Part shown: positions 52,942-63,329 of the stretch, piece by piece
Numbering within the stretch: position 1 is the first letter of the stretch
How the letters are laid out: each line of letters starts with the position of its first letter
Assembly (NCBI RefSeq): GCF_001641265.1
Contig: NW_020167540.1
Coordinates: 248,001-312,000 of the forward strand
DNA length: 64,000 nt
Direction: 5' to 3'
Origin: Pseudogymnoascus destructans
Lineage: Eukaryota > Ascomycota > Leotiomycetes > Thelebolales > Thelebolaceae
Translations under genes and position numbers: made by a program
Notes under the pieces: generated by a model
Told to the model about the DNA's origin: nothing
Seen by the model: the letters and a program-made list of their open reading frames with translations, nothing else
The model's database searches: none

Positions 52942-54010
52942 AGGGGTCGTTCGCTCTTCTACTGTGCTGTGCTATTCTACATTTCTCTGCCTAGTTGTTG
53001 CGTCCTCTAAAATACACTAGCCAAAGTGACAAGGAGTCCTTCTCCTTCCGATTGCGATAGCTCACATGGCACCTATGTGGATTCCGTTTCCCCGTTACCC
53101 CTTCACGAGGCTCATTACGATTTCCTCCCTGCCGCATTTTTCACCAAACTATTCGTTCGACTAGGAAGCAGTAGGGGTGTCACATGCCTAAGCTCGGTGT
53201 ACCCGCGTAGAGCCTTAGGGTTAGGGGTCCGCGACCGACTAAACAAGGAGTTACTAGTATTTACACCTATAACATACTTGTAGAATGAAGACAGAATGCA
53301 AAGGTTACGGAGAGTCTCGGAACGGACAATGTCACAAGGACCAGCTGCTCAAGATATATCTTTTTCGTCTCTAAGTCTGATTTCATGCACCATCTCCACG
53401 TGATTCCTAAAAGGATAATGTTGTTGAGACGTAGCCCTCCGGCCTTAGTAATAGAACTCCTAACGGGCGTGCCGACTCCTTTTAGTCGCTAATATTAACC
53501 TCATTATGGACTTTATGTTGAAGTGCGCTTGGTAGGTTCAGTAGAATAGTAAATAAGTAAGGCCTAATTAATCAGAAGTAAAATGCATATCGATTAAAGT
53601 AGCTACCATAACTACTTTATATACTGTGACACCGTTCCCCTGAGCTAATTCAGGGGCCGGAGTGCCCTGTTTCACCAGCCTACGGGTGAGGCAGCTCTGG
53701 GGCATCAGTGAAACCAGCGCCCCTATTCCAGGGCACGGAGTGAGAACTACACACTTTATCCTCGGTCACGAGTATTTGCCGAACTATCAGAAAGCTGACC
53801 CTCCACTGTTTTCGTCACAGCGCAACAAGAGATGCATCAGCTCCCATAGAACGCGCCAGTCGTCCCTCCGATGCGATCTCCTTTTTGGACACACAATAGA
53901 ATAAGTCTTTGACGAACCATCGACTGACATATATGTTTGCCTTGCCTCCACGATTAGAACCCCAATAGTAGCCTGCGCACCAACACGAGTGTAGAAAAGC
54001 TTCGCCTTAA
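52942..54010. other. Gene-free spacer
   Basis: No supported gene. Around 53640-53745 is a GC-rich block with repeated GTTTCACC/GTGAAACC and GGGCACGG/GTGCCCTG pieces in inverted arrangement, possibly a degraded transposon end. Confidence 0.5.
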
Positions 54011-55217
54011 TCATTCATTACTGAGGCTGTCGATATTCTTCGCATTGTCGTTCTTATTGTCATGAGTATGGCTCCAGTAGGTAATAGAAATGCCCCCCTT
54101 TTTGTCGACCTCTAGCCTCTCCTGGCAGGCTTTTGCGTCGAATGTCTCCGCTTCAGCGGAGCATAGAGGACGCAACTCTTTTACATTCCAATCGTAGGGA
54201 TATATCCAATGACTGGGAAGCAGGACAATCTCCTGTTTGGTTTTCTTCGCCAGCGATGCAAAGGGACCAACGGCTGCCATAGCAACGGCCTCTTTGCTTA
54301 GCCCGTTCGTGTTGAAATCGAGCATAGCATTGTACAGAGCGACCGGCCCCGTCCACTCCTCAGCCGAAACATGCTGAAACAACCAATATATGAACGACTT
54401 ACTCTTTGCGATCCGGGGTCGTACGGACAATGGGGGCATGAGGAAAAATGGGTGTCCCGGGGAAGAGGCCATCCACGCATTCGGGATCGAGTTATCGAAG
54501 TTCTCGTTCGTGCCCATCCGCCCAAATACGGCGAACTGGTTTATGTGATTGCCGTCGGCGCCGGCGGTGGTGTTCTCGACATTTGGGATGTCGAAGGCCT
54601 TGAAGACGGCTGAAGTGGGACGAAGGCAATCGGTGTCAAGATCGGCATAAACTCTAGCGAGGGGGATTAGCAAAACATTGCTGTCATGGCTCAAGTTGTG
54701 TCATTGCAACTCACCCGCCAAATATATACATGTACAAATTCCGAGAGAAGTCGGCACGGTAGATTTCCCCTGGCAGCTCCAAGTACGCTTCCTCGAGCCA
54801 GGGGAAGTGCTTCCTAACAAGATTGAGGTTGTCGTCGTTGGTCCATAACACCCACTCCCAGTCATGATGTTTTTCACGGCACACCCTGCTCCATTTCTCG
54901 AACTTTGCCGGGAGCTCGTTGGTTTTCCAGCTCTGGTGGAGCAGCTTCGGGACGGAAGAGTAGTCGGAAGGCAAAGGTCGGCAGAGGAGCTTCGCTGCTG
55001 ATAGAGGCCGCGCCAGTTTCGGGTCTATATTCGGGTCTGGCGACGGTGCAGCAAGGTGCGGTGGGCAGCCTGCGCGCAAGTCCACGGCCCATCGCTCAGT
55101 CGGTCAGTCGACGACTGTCTGTTTCGACTGGGCGGCTTTGAAGACGTAGAAGGAGGATATCAGGACCCAGATGGCCAGACATATCCAGACAGGTCGGCTC
55201 AGCCTCGGCGCTCGCAT
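54011..55217 (-). pseudogene. GT32 glycosyltransferase (Och1/Sur1-type) with a premature TGA
   Basis: Exons 55217-54715 and 54653-54011 (intron GTGAGT to GCTAG) join in one frame of 381 codons. The N-terminus is a type II anchor, VWICLAIWVLISSFYVF. The catalytic region has VPKLLHQSWKTNELPAKF, WEWVLWTNDDN, YRADFSRNLYMYIFGG and the DxD metal/sugar motif VYADLDTD. The later part has SPGHPFFLMPPL and PSHWIYPYDW. The family transfers mannose or related sugars in the Golgi. Codon 38 (55106-55104) is TGA where CGA is likely, a single C-to-T change. If translated from the downstream ATG at 55085 the protein would lack its anchor. It is therefore either a young pseudogene or a soluble form. Confidence 0.82.
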
Positions 55218-56198
55218 GCTGCCAAGCTGAAAGAACTTACCCATTATCCATGCGATATCTCACGAGAGAACACGAGTAAGGTGGCCCTGTTCAAGTACTA
55301 CGCCAACACCGCTGCCACGTTGCCACCTAACAAACTGTTGTAGATACAGTGGGCTAGTCAGTCGTTCATGGACGGGGAGTCTGGAATGGTGCTGGTCCAA
55401 CGTGCCACTAGGGAACTCGTGCGGCTCAAAAGTCATAAAAGGGGTCAGATACTGTTGGCATGTTTGTTGGTATATTTGTTGGTTCTTGTTTTTCAGCAGG
55501 TCCATTGATCCCAGGGGTAGCCACTTGGATCCTTCAACTCCACTTTCAGACCCCTATAGGGGTATGGGTATGTTCACACAGTGTACGCGTATTTTACCGC
55601 CAGAGTGCACCGTGCATTCACCCCAAGAGCGACTGAATTATTCCTTCCGGCCATATCAAGTCGAGGAGGAGGCTTGAAGTCATGGGACTCTTCAGCGAAT
55701 TCACCAGCGAAGAATAGCACAACTCAGGTCCGAATGCAACCGGTTGAAATATTAGCCGGAGCACATTAACCTTCTAAATTTTTATGGAGGTGTCTTGCGG
55801 CCGCTAAAGGCACAGACTGGGCCGTGCAATAGTACACTATGATCCATAAATCATCCAAGGTGGGCGTACTACTGTTGGTGCTACTGCTGTGGTGGTGCTG
55901 TTGGTTGGTGCTACTATTGGTTGGTGCTACGGCTCAGTCGGTGATGTGCTTAGTATTTAACCGGATCTGGTATCTCCGAAGTCGCCTCGCATGCGGAAGG
56001 TCGCTTTGACGTTTTACAGGGGGATAGTGCTACATCGGTACAGCGGCCAATCAAGCGATAAAATTTAAAGGCTTTTGTGATACAAGCTCACTGTGGCGTC
56101 AGTTATGCCCCATACCAAGCGGATTGGACCAGCTGTGGACGGAAATTGCGGCGCCTCATCCGTATGTGCAGGGGCAATATACGCTAGGGGAAAAAGTA
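55218..56198. other. Intergenic stretch
   Basis: No gene recognised. It contains a low-complexity run of GTTGGTGCTACT-like repeats at about 55873-55930. The upstream promoter of the GT32 gene probably lies at its left end. Confidence 0.5.
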
Positions 56199-56871
56199 CA
56201 GTCAAATTCGGTTAGCAGATATATTCAATTGTGCGATATATTTTCTCGCACCGAATCAAAACACCATATATTGTCCGATATTCCAGATAATCGTCATTCT
56301 GCCTCCAATTATCGTATTATCCATCAACCAATGTGTGTTTCTTGACCTTCAGAATGCCTCGAAAGCAGCCTATTCTACTCGAACAATGCCGTGCCCTTCG
56401 TGCCTGGGCTCGGAAACAACATCAAAAGCCAACTCAAAAGCAGTGTATCGAATGGTTCCTCCAACAATATAACCACAAACTTAGCCAGTCGACAGTCTCT
56501 GAGTCTCTCAGCCATCACTTTGACAGCCTTGACGAAGCTCCTAATACCAACAGAGCACGATTACGAACTGGAAACTGGCCTGAAGTTGAAAAGCTTCTTC
56601 TTACTTGGCAACTTCGAATTGAGTTGAATGGAGGGTTTACAACTGGTGATCTACTTCAACAAAAGGCGCGACAAATCTGGGAACGCCTTCCACATAACGA
56701 CAGCACAGTCTGCCCAGACTTCAGTGTAGGCTGGCTTCGACGATTTAAAGAACGACATAATATCAAAGTATGAATTCAACACGGAGAAGCAGGCTCAGTT
56801 CCAGAGTCTGCAGAAGATGAAATGAAGGCATTACGAATAATTGCAGGGGAATACTCGGAGGAAAATATCTA
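56199..56871 (+). pseudogene. Pogo-C element C2, 5' part only
   Basis: It begins CAGTCAAATTCGG next to TA (56197-56198) and encodes the N-terminal half of a pogo-C transposase from 56354 (MPRKQPILLEQCRALRAWAR). CIEWFLQQYNHKLSQSTVSE and VGWLRRFKERHNIKV follow, then a stop at 56771 and a further readable HGEAGSVPESAEDEMKALRI up to SEENI. It parallels C1 closely. It ends exactly at the TA where element A3 begins, just before its own first catalytic Asp. Confidence 0.85.
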
Positions 56872-58731
56872 ACGTGGTTTATCAGTACGTCGGACATATC
56901 AGTACCTCGGACACTTTTCCCGAATTTCCTACCCTCTAACTTCACAACGCGTTTTTTCCACCTTTTATTATGTCAGTGATTACCCAAGAAGCAAAAATCA
57001 TTCTAGCTCTCGAGGCTATCCGAACATCAAAAAATCTAAGTCGTCGGAAGGCTGCTAAGCTCTATGAAGTACCTCATTCTACACTCTGCGACAGAATGAA
57101 CGGCCGAACTACTGTCTACGAACGCCGGCCTGCAATGATGAAATTAACTATACTAGAAGAGGAGGTGGTTATTCGGAATATACTTGATATGGATTCAAGA
57201 GGATTTGCACCCCGGCTTGCTGGTGTAGAAGATATGGCAAATTTTATACTCGAATCGCGTGGAGGGAGGCGCGTCGGGAAGCTCTGGGCCCACCGATTTG
57301 TACAACGACGTCCAGAATTAAAGACGCGTTTTAATCGCGTTTACGACTTCCAAAGGGCCTTGTGCGAAGATACTGAACTAATTGGCGCGTGGTTTCGACT
57401 AGTGGAAAATATGAGGGCAAAATATGGTGTTTTGGACTGCGACTTCTATAACTTTGACGAAACTGGGTTTATGATGGGTGTGATTTGCCCTGCAATGGTT
57501 GTTACCCGTGCAGATCGACTTGGCAGAGGTAAGGCAGTTCAGCCAGGGAATCGGGAATGGGCTACAGCGATTGCTTGTATCAACAGTGACGGCTGGAGTA
57601 TTCCTCCATTTTTGGTAGTTAAAGGCAAGAATCATCTTGCAAATTGGTATACAGACAGCGGCCTTCCACACAACTGGGTTGTTAAACCGACAAGCAATGG
57701 ATGGACAAACAATGAGACGGGTCTAGAATGGTTGAAACACTTCGACAAACATACTGCTGTTCGTGCAAGGGGTCCATATCGAATGCTGGTGTTAGACGGG
57801 CACGAGAGTCATGAATCGGCCGAGTTCCAAGAGTACTGCAAGGCACACAACATTATAACTCTTGGACTACCTCCCCACTCGTCTCATTTAACTCAGCCAC
57901 TTGATGTCGGGTGCTTTAGTGTGTTGAAGCGGGCATATGGTCAGCAGATTGAGACCTTCATTAAGGCTCATATCAACCACATTACCAAGGTCGAGTTTTT
58001 TCTCGCCTTTAGAGCAGCATATCTGGAATCCATGACAGCCCAAAACGCCCAGTCCAGGTTCCGCGGAGCTGGCTTAGTGCCTTTCGACCCGCAAGCAGTG
58101 CTTTCAAAGCTTGACGTGAGGTTACGGACTCCAACTCCCTCTAGACCCTCTACTGCCAACACCAACCCTTGGGTCTGCCAGACCCCTTCCAACCCAACTG
58201 AAGCTCTTTCACAAACAACCCTCGTTCGAAATCAAATTGCCCGTCACCAAGGAAGCTCGCCAACTCCACTCTTCGGGACAGTTATTGCATTGGCAAAGGG
58301 TACGGAGCGACTAGCACATGAGAACACCCTTCTATCTGCTGAGGTACGTACCCTTCGAGCAGCCAACGAAGCCCTTAGCAAACGCCGCAGGGCTAAAAAG
58401 GCTCGTGTCCGTGAAGGAGGTGCACTTATAGTAGAGGATGCACAGGCTATTATCGCACAGAAGGATGTGGATGAGCAGGTACGACGCGACGTACGTGCGG
58501 TTGGGGGTAGTCGCAAGGAGGGGCAACCGTCTAGGCGATGCTGTGGGATCTGTGGAAAAGCTGGTCATAATGCGCGAACTTGTCAAGAAGCTATAGATAT
58601 GTCTAGTTCATCTGATTCCGCTTAGTTATAGTTAATTTAATATGTTATGGTTGATTTATTGATATTCAAAGTAGAATGCCAATGAAAAGTGTCCGAGGTA
58701 CTGATATGTCCGACGTACTGATAAACCACGT
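56872..58731 (+). mobile_element. Pogo element A3 (1,860 bp), intact
   Basis: TA at 56870-56871 and 58732-58733. TIRs of 47 bp are perfect and begin ACGTGGTTTATCAGTACG, with an internal near-repeat, ATCAGTACGTCGGACAT then ATCAGTACCTCGGACAC. The left flank is pogo C2. The right flank belongs to the intron-rich gene below, so the flanks are not from one locus. Confidence 0.95.
56970..58625 (+). CDS. Pogo-A transposase, intact (551 aa), second lineage
   Basis: Uninterrupted 551 residues, the same length as the A2 transposase but clearly diverged. Shared features are the N-terminal helix-turn-helix (EAIRTSKNLSRRKAAKLYEV), the core with NFDETGFMMGV, LVLDGHESHESAEF and TQPLDVGCFSVLKRAYGQQI, a coiled coil near 450-510, and a C-terminal knuckle CGICGKAGHNARTC. 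All catalytic Asp residues and TIRs are intact. It should be able to mobilise A3 into TA sites. The TIR sequence differs from A1/A2 while the layout is conserved. Confidence 0.95.
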   Translation: MSVITQEAKIILALEAIRTSKNLSRRKAAKLYEVPHSTLCDRMNGRTTVYERRPAMMKLTILEEEVVIRNILDMDSRGFAPRLAGVEDMANFILESRGGRRVGKLWAHRFVQRRPELKTRFNRVYDFQRALCEDTELIGAWFRLVENMRAKYGVLDCDFYNFDETGFMMGVICPAMVVTRADRLGRGKAVQPGNREWATAIACINSDGWSIPPFLVVKGKNHLANWYTDSGLPHNWVVKPTSNGWTNNETGLEWLKHFDKHTAVRARGPYRMLVLDGHESHESAEFQEYCKAHNIITLGLPPHSSHLTQPLDVGCFSVLKRAYGQQIETFIKAHINHITKVEFFLAFRAAYLESMTAQNAQSRFRGAGLVPFDPQAVLSKLDVRLRTPTPSRPSTANTNPWVCQTPSNPTEALSQTTLVRNQIARHQGSSPTPLFGTVIALAKGTERLAHENTLLSAEVRTLRAANEALSKRRRAKKARVREGGALIVEDAQAIIAQKDVDEQVRRDVRAVGGSRKEGQPSRRCCGICGKAGHNARTCQEAIDMSSSSDSA

Positions 58732-58733
58732 TA

Positions 58734-59757
58734 CTCTACAATACTTACGTCGCCAGGAGGAAGGGTGTAACACTGACTTCTAAACGATAGAAGACACAGA
58801 GGTTTCTTGCGTAAGGTTGACTTGACAAAGGAGGCAGGGGATTAGACACAAAGGCTTTCCAAGTAACACGTTACAGTATTGTAAAGAATACTATATTGAG
58901 TTGAGCACGAAGCTCCTATCTAAGGAAATACTATCTACTTATATAGTGGCGTCGTGCCTCATGGGTAATCTGGATAGTTGGCGGATAGCTAGATATTCAG
59001 GATAGTTCGTGGATAGCTCAACTATCCAATATCCACTAGTTTCTGCAACTATCCATTAGCCCTGTCACATGGCAGCCTACCCCGCTTGCCCCCTGTGACT
59101 CACACGTCACATTACTAGGCCCTGGTCCTGTAACCATGACATCATGTTACTGTAGTCGTAACAGAGGGTGGCAGCAGGGAGCGCCCTGCGGTAGAAAAGC
59201 AGCTCTATTGCAGTATGCTGCCACTTACAGCCGCAAGGCAGTACGTCCTCGTTGTCAAGGCCACGGGGGGTGTCTAATTCATCGTTAGGAACGAGGAATC
59301 ACAGAAGGTATACTACTTACCTTAGGGGAGCGGCATCAGCTGGTTCCCAGTGTGGCCTAAAGCTTCGTTAGCAACGATACAAATAAGAGATAATATAGAA
59401 CACTTACAGCCATAACATTTGGCAGTGGTGCCAGCATGCACTTCACCATTGGTCTTGTGAGGGCAGCATAGGCGGCTAAAGGTTCGTTAGCAACGAGGAT
59501 TATAGACTACCAATTCACTTACCGTAACTGCTCCTCTAATCAGCGGGGGGCAGGCAGCGATAGTTCCCCAGCGGGCAAGGTAGACGGTGCAGCGTTGGCT
59601 AAAGACGGTGCAGCGTTGGCTAAAGACTCGTTAGTGACGAGGATTCTAAAACCATAACTTTCACTTACGCAGGAGTGCGGTTCCTAAGGATGGCAGGATC
59701 CCATCCCACCATAGTGGTCTGGGCGGCGTTGTGGAAAGTGTATTGTTGCGGCATTTT
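58734..59757 (-). CDS. Unidentified multi-exon gene with repeated introns, LTR-interrupted
   Basis: Minus-strand exons are bounded by strong splice sites: GTAAGTG or GTAAGTA donors and CTTTAG or ATTAG acceptors. A first ATG at 59754 follows an AG at 59758 (MPQQYTFHNAAQTT...), and the second exon stays open in phase (QRCTVYLARWGTIAACPPLI). Further exons are 59475-59408, 59356-59321 and 59273 down to the LTR at 59163. Past the LTR the sequence resumes and reaches another GTAAGTA donor at 58750, cut by pogo A3. Joining all exons does not give one long frame, so the gene is broken or my exon choice is wrong. No family is recognised. Confidence 0.35.
58766..59163. mobile_element. Solo LTR, TGTAAC family, copy 3
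   Basis: 398 bp from TGTAACACTGAC to GTCGTAACA, more than 90 percent like 9321-9717 by eye. The flanking 5-mers AAGGG and GAGGG differ by one base, as in an old target duplication. It sits inside the exon region of the intron-rich gene. Confidence 0.88.
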
Positions 59758-59781
59758 CTAAAAGACTCGTTAGTGACGAGG
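59274..59781 (-). repeat. Five similar short introns (introner-like elements)
   Basis: Four introns at 59620-59668 (49 nt), 59476-59522 (47), 59357-59407 (51) and 59274-59320 (47), and the 3' end of a fifth at 59758-59781. On the minus strand they share a GTAAGTG or GTAAGTA start and a 3' half reading TCGTTGCTAACGA or TCGTCACTAACGAG, then CTTTAG in most copies. The branch-site CTAAC lies inside a small hairpin (TCGTT/AACGA). Similarity among introns of one gene is not expected for ordinary introns. Confidence 0.7.
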
Positions 59782-60158
59782 AAAAAAGGTTCGGCGGTAG
59801 GGGCGAGCCTATGAGGTAGGGGGGTGATGGTGGTGGTGGTGGGTAGAAAGTCGGTAATTATTCCTAAAAGCGCACTCGTGCATGCCACTTAGCCTAATTA
59901 GGGCTAAGCTCCTAGACAACAATGCTACAATAGCCACCTTGCCTAATTGGGCTAAGTGGCCTACCCCCTACCTGCGCAAGTGATTTTTCAGGTGCGCATC
60001 GTATTTTTTCGGAATGAATGGGGGAGGAAAATGGATGTGGAAACTGCTCAACTATGTGCGTCGTTCAGGGATAAGTTAGAGCGATGTATTGCAGTAAATG
60101 GAGGTAACAATTTTCGCGGGTAGATTATGTACATTTCTATGTATTTATTTTTCGAAAG
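59782..60158. other. Spacer with short direct repeats
   Basis: No gene recognised. Two copies of a GCCTAATT-GGGCTAAG motif lie at 59892-59967, and a GGT run at 59829-59842. Confidence 0.5.
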
Positions 60159-60160
60159 TA

Positions 60161-61962
60161 CAGTCGAGTCGCGATAAGTCGATTCGCGATAAGTCGATAA
60201 TCACGATAAGTCGATGCTTTTCTTCTGCATGAATTAATTCCTCATACAATTCGCGATTCGCTCGATATCGACCTCAATCCTCCTCATATCGACTTATAGA
60301 TCGAAATAATGCCTCCAACTCGACTGCATACAATGAAGACTGAGCAGCGTCGCGCGCTCAGAAGCTGGTACTCTCAACAAAATCCTCAGCCTACCCAGAA
60401 AGCCTGTATTGAGTGGTTCTTACAAACATATAATCACCGCCTTACCCAGTCAACAGTCTCTGATTCCTTGAGCTCTCGATTTGCTAGCCTTGATAGCCCG
60501 ACTTCAAGCATCTCTCCCACTACCCAACGGCGAAAAGCTGCTGCTTGGCCAGAGCTTGAGGCTGCTCTCTTCGACTGGCAGAAGCGTATTGACGAAAGCG
60601 GAGGGATAATAACTGGGGATATTCTACAAGAGAAGGCAAAACAGATCTGGCAGTTGTTACCACAATACAAGGAGAAGCCTATACCAAACTTTAGTATTGG
60701 GTGGCTTGACAATTTCAAGAAGCGGTATCAGATCAAAAGCCACATTAGACACGGCGAAGCAGGTTCAGTTTGTTCAACTACAGAAGACGAGATGAAGGCT
60801 ATCCAAACACTAGCAGGAGACTTTAAAGAGGAGGACATCTACAACATGGATGAAACAGGGCTCTACTGGAGGATGACACCATCGAGGGGCCTCTCATCAC
60901 AAGTAAGGCCTGGATTGAAAAAGGATAAGACACGCATTACTGTAGTAGTCTGTACAAATGCTACAGGATCAGATCGATTCCGCCCTTGGTTTATTGGCAA
61001 AGCAAAAGCGCCACGCGCTTTACGAAACGTTAATATTTCAACAATGGGAGGAGAGTGGAGATGGAATAAGAAGGCATGGATGAATCAATACATCATGACC
61101 GAGTGGCTACAAGCGTTTTACCTCCACATAGGGAGTTCTAGATCTGTGCTCCTTACAATGGACAACTTCCCTGGACATACTGCAGCTATTGAAATTGCTC
61201 CTCCGCCTTCGAATATCCGAATCATATGGCTACCTGCAAATTCTACAAGTCGATTCCAACCACTTGATCAAGGCATTATTGCCTCTCTTAAAGCCCATTA
61301 CCGTCGACAATGGCTTGAATTCATGCTCGTGTCATTTGAGAACAACAATGACCCTCTAGATTTCATGTCTCTTCACCTTGCACTTCGTTGGATAATCCGT
61401 GCTTGGTATCATGATGTCACAAACACAACTATTTACAACTGTTTTCGCAAAAGCACTATTGTTGCTCATCCATTACAACTGCCTACAGAGCCGCTCCCTT
61501 CACTTAATACGCTATACAGTCAAGTTAATAATGCTGGGCATATTCGCGACGTTATGGACCTCTCAAACTTCTTAAATCCAGCAGATGAATCACTACAAGA
61601 GGGGGAATACAATGGCAGCAACGATGATATATTACAAGAGGTTCTAGCACAATATATACAAGGGATACTCAAGATGAAGAGGAGGAGCAACCTGAACAGC
61701 CAGTGTACTCAATGCAGGCCGCTCAGCAAGCTCTCCAAGTTCTAATTGGGTATGCAGAGTCTGAAGATGGGGTTGATACAGCACATTTACGCTCATTTGA
61801 GCGCTTTGAACGGTTTTTGACAGCGAAGCGGGCATCACTACAGGCACAGGGCACATTGGATCAATGGATTATGTAATAGCTTGGCATTTGATAACTCGGT
61901 ATTCTTGATAAGTCTATATATTTCAGCTGCACGGATTGTATCGACTTATCGCGACTCGACTG
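60161..61962 (+). mobile_element. Pogo element C1 (1,802 bp)
   Basis: TA duplications at 60159-60160 and 61963-61964. TIRs begin CAGTCGAGTCGCGATAAGTC on both sides. The left end repeats the GCGATAAGTCGAT unit three times. It carries one transposase gene. Confidence 0.93.
60309..61875 (+). pseudogene. Pogo-C transposase of C1, single C-terminal frameshift
   Basis: The frame from 60309 is open for 478 codons (to 61745). It has an N-terminal helix-turn-helix (KACIEWFLQTYNHRLTQSTV), a CENP-B segment ending FSIGWLDNFKKRYQIK, and the catalytic core with NMDETGLYWRM, LLTMDNFPGHTAA and FQPLDQGIIASLKAHYRRQW. Near 61660-61668 the frame shifts. The expected tail is an acidic DEEEEQPEQP, then MQAAQQALQVLIG and GTLDQWIM, stopping at 61875 in another frame. 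The catalytic domain is complete, so partial activity is conceivable. Confidence 0.88.
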
Positions 61963-61964
61963 TA

Positions 61965-62478
61965 CTTACAATTGCCCCACCTCCCGTGCACAGACCCTGT
62001 ACAGACTTTTGGGCCGCACGAGTACAGTATCGTGGCGAGCACGTGCCACTGTGCAAAGCCCCACACGGCTATCGGAGCGGCCCGGATGGACCAACCCCCT
62101 CTTTTCGCTTGGAGATCAGACGAACCTGAGTGGCAGTCATGCGAGCCACTTATGAGCCGCCAAGACAACAATCAGTCGAAGGTGAGCGATAGACATCAAA
62201 TAAATAATAGCGAATGGCCGAATAATATTCGAGAGGTGATTCGCCGCACACTGATTTGCATTCGAATCAAACAACTCAATAGTGAGCGCGAAAGTGTCAG
62301 ATTACATCAACAGGGCTTTGGCGTCATTACTTGAGTATGTATGAAGTAGCTGTGTCCATTTTAATGATAAAATAAGCTTATTTTTCCGCCGTATAAAAAA
62401 GCATTAGTTTCTCCAGCTCTCTTCCTACCACAGCAGGAAACACTTATACACTCTAGCAGTTCATCAAATTCCATAGGC
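61965..62478. other. Spacer
   Basis: No supported gene between pogo C1 and the HAD gene. Short frames show no recognised motif. Confidence 0.5.
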
Positions 62479-63178
62479 CTAGTATATAGACAGAATACCG
62501 ACCACATCTGCCAATGAGTCAACTACAAAATCGGGGATTAACGCCTGACACGCCTCCTGATCGCCATAACCATACCGACACCAACACACCCGGCAGCCAA
62601 TGTTCTTCGCAAACTGAATACCGTCGACCGTATCACCTACTACTAGCACCTTGCTGGCGTCCGCTCCATCCCGCCATTTGCCAAGTTCTCTCAGCATCGG
62701 CACTAGCACACTTGTAAAGCTGGCTGGATGCGGCTTCCTCTCGGCACCTGGGGTCTTATCACTGACAATCAGTCCCTCAGGGACGTAACCTCCAAGTCCA
62801 TTTCGGTCTAATGCGGTCTTGGGCTACGACGCCCTTGTTGCTCACAATAGAGATGGGGATGTCGTGCGTCTTGAAGTGTTCAAGTAGCTGCTTCGCGCCG
62901 GGAAACGCCTTAATCAAGCCTTGACCATGTGTACTGTACAGTTCGCGGTATCTGGTGATCCATTGTTCTTCAGACGAGTTAAAGATAGTCGTGTCCGGGT
63001 GCAGAACGCGAAAAGTGTCAGACAGGCCAGCGCCGCACGCGATTAGGCGGTGAATCTCATCTTGTGGCGGAACGTAATTGGGGAGAAGGGTTTCGAAGGT
63101 GAGTTTGATTGTGTGCTCGATAGACTGGTGTGTATCAAAGAGCGTGCCATCAAAATCGAAGATGACGAGGTCGGCCAT
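62479..63178 (-). pseudogene. HAD-superfamily phosphatase (phosphoglycolate phosphatase-like), frameshifted
   Basis: From the ATG at 63178 the frame reads MADLVIFDFDGTLFDT with HAD motif I (DxDGT). After the cap region (IACGAGLSDTFRVL) come PGAKQLLEHFKTHDIPISIV with motif II SNKG, then a frameshift near 62815-62822. In the next frame come a KPHPAS motif III and VLVVGDTVDGIQFAKNIGC with motif IV, ending at 62479. A two-base loss after VVAQ explains the shift. Such enzymes dephosphorylate small metabolites; the substrate cannot be told. I choose the start by motif I; the longer upstream frame is not conserved. Confidence 0.8.
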
Positions 63179-63329
63179 GGCGGGGAATAAAGAGTATTTG
63201 TTCAGGCAGGCGAAATTGTAAAGTGACCTGAAAGTGAGGGAGTGATTCATTGAATGGCCGAGCGAAACAAAACACATGTCGCTGACTAATCAAGACAACC
63301 CCCTACCCTCGTCCTACATGACCATTAGG

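Noticed and set aside
53640..53745. A possible tRNA or structured RNA in the GC-rich inverted segment
   Set aside because: No A-box/B-box pair or cloverleaf could be traced; it looks like a degraded repeat.
59204..59228. A further intron GTAAGTGGCAGC...GCAATAG in the intron-rich gene
   Set aside because: It would be only about 24 nt, below the practical size for fungal spliceosomal introns, and it lacks the shared branch-site hairpin.
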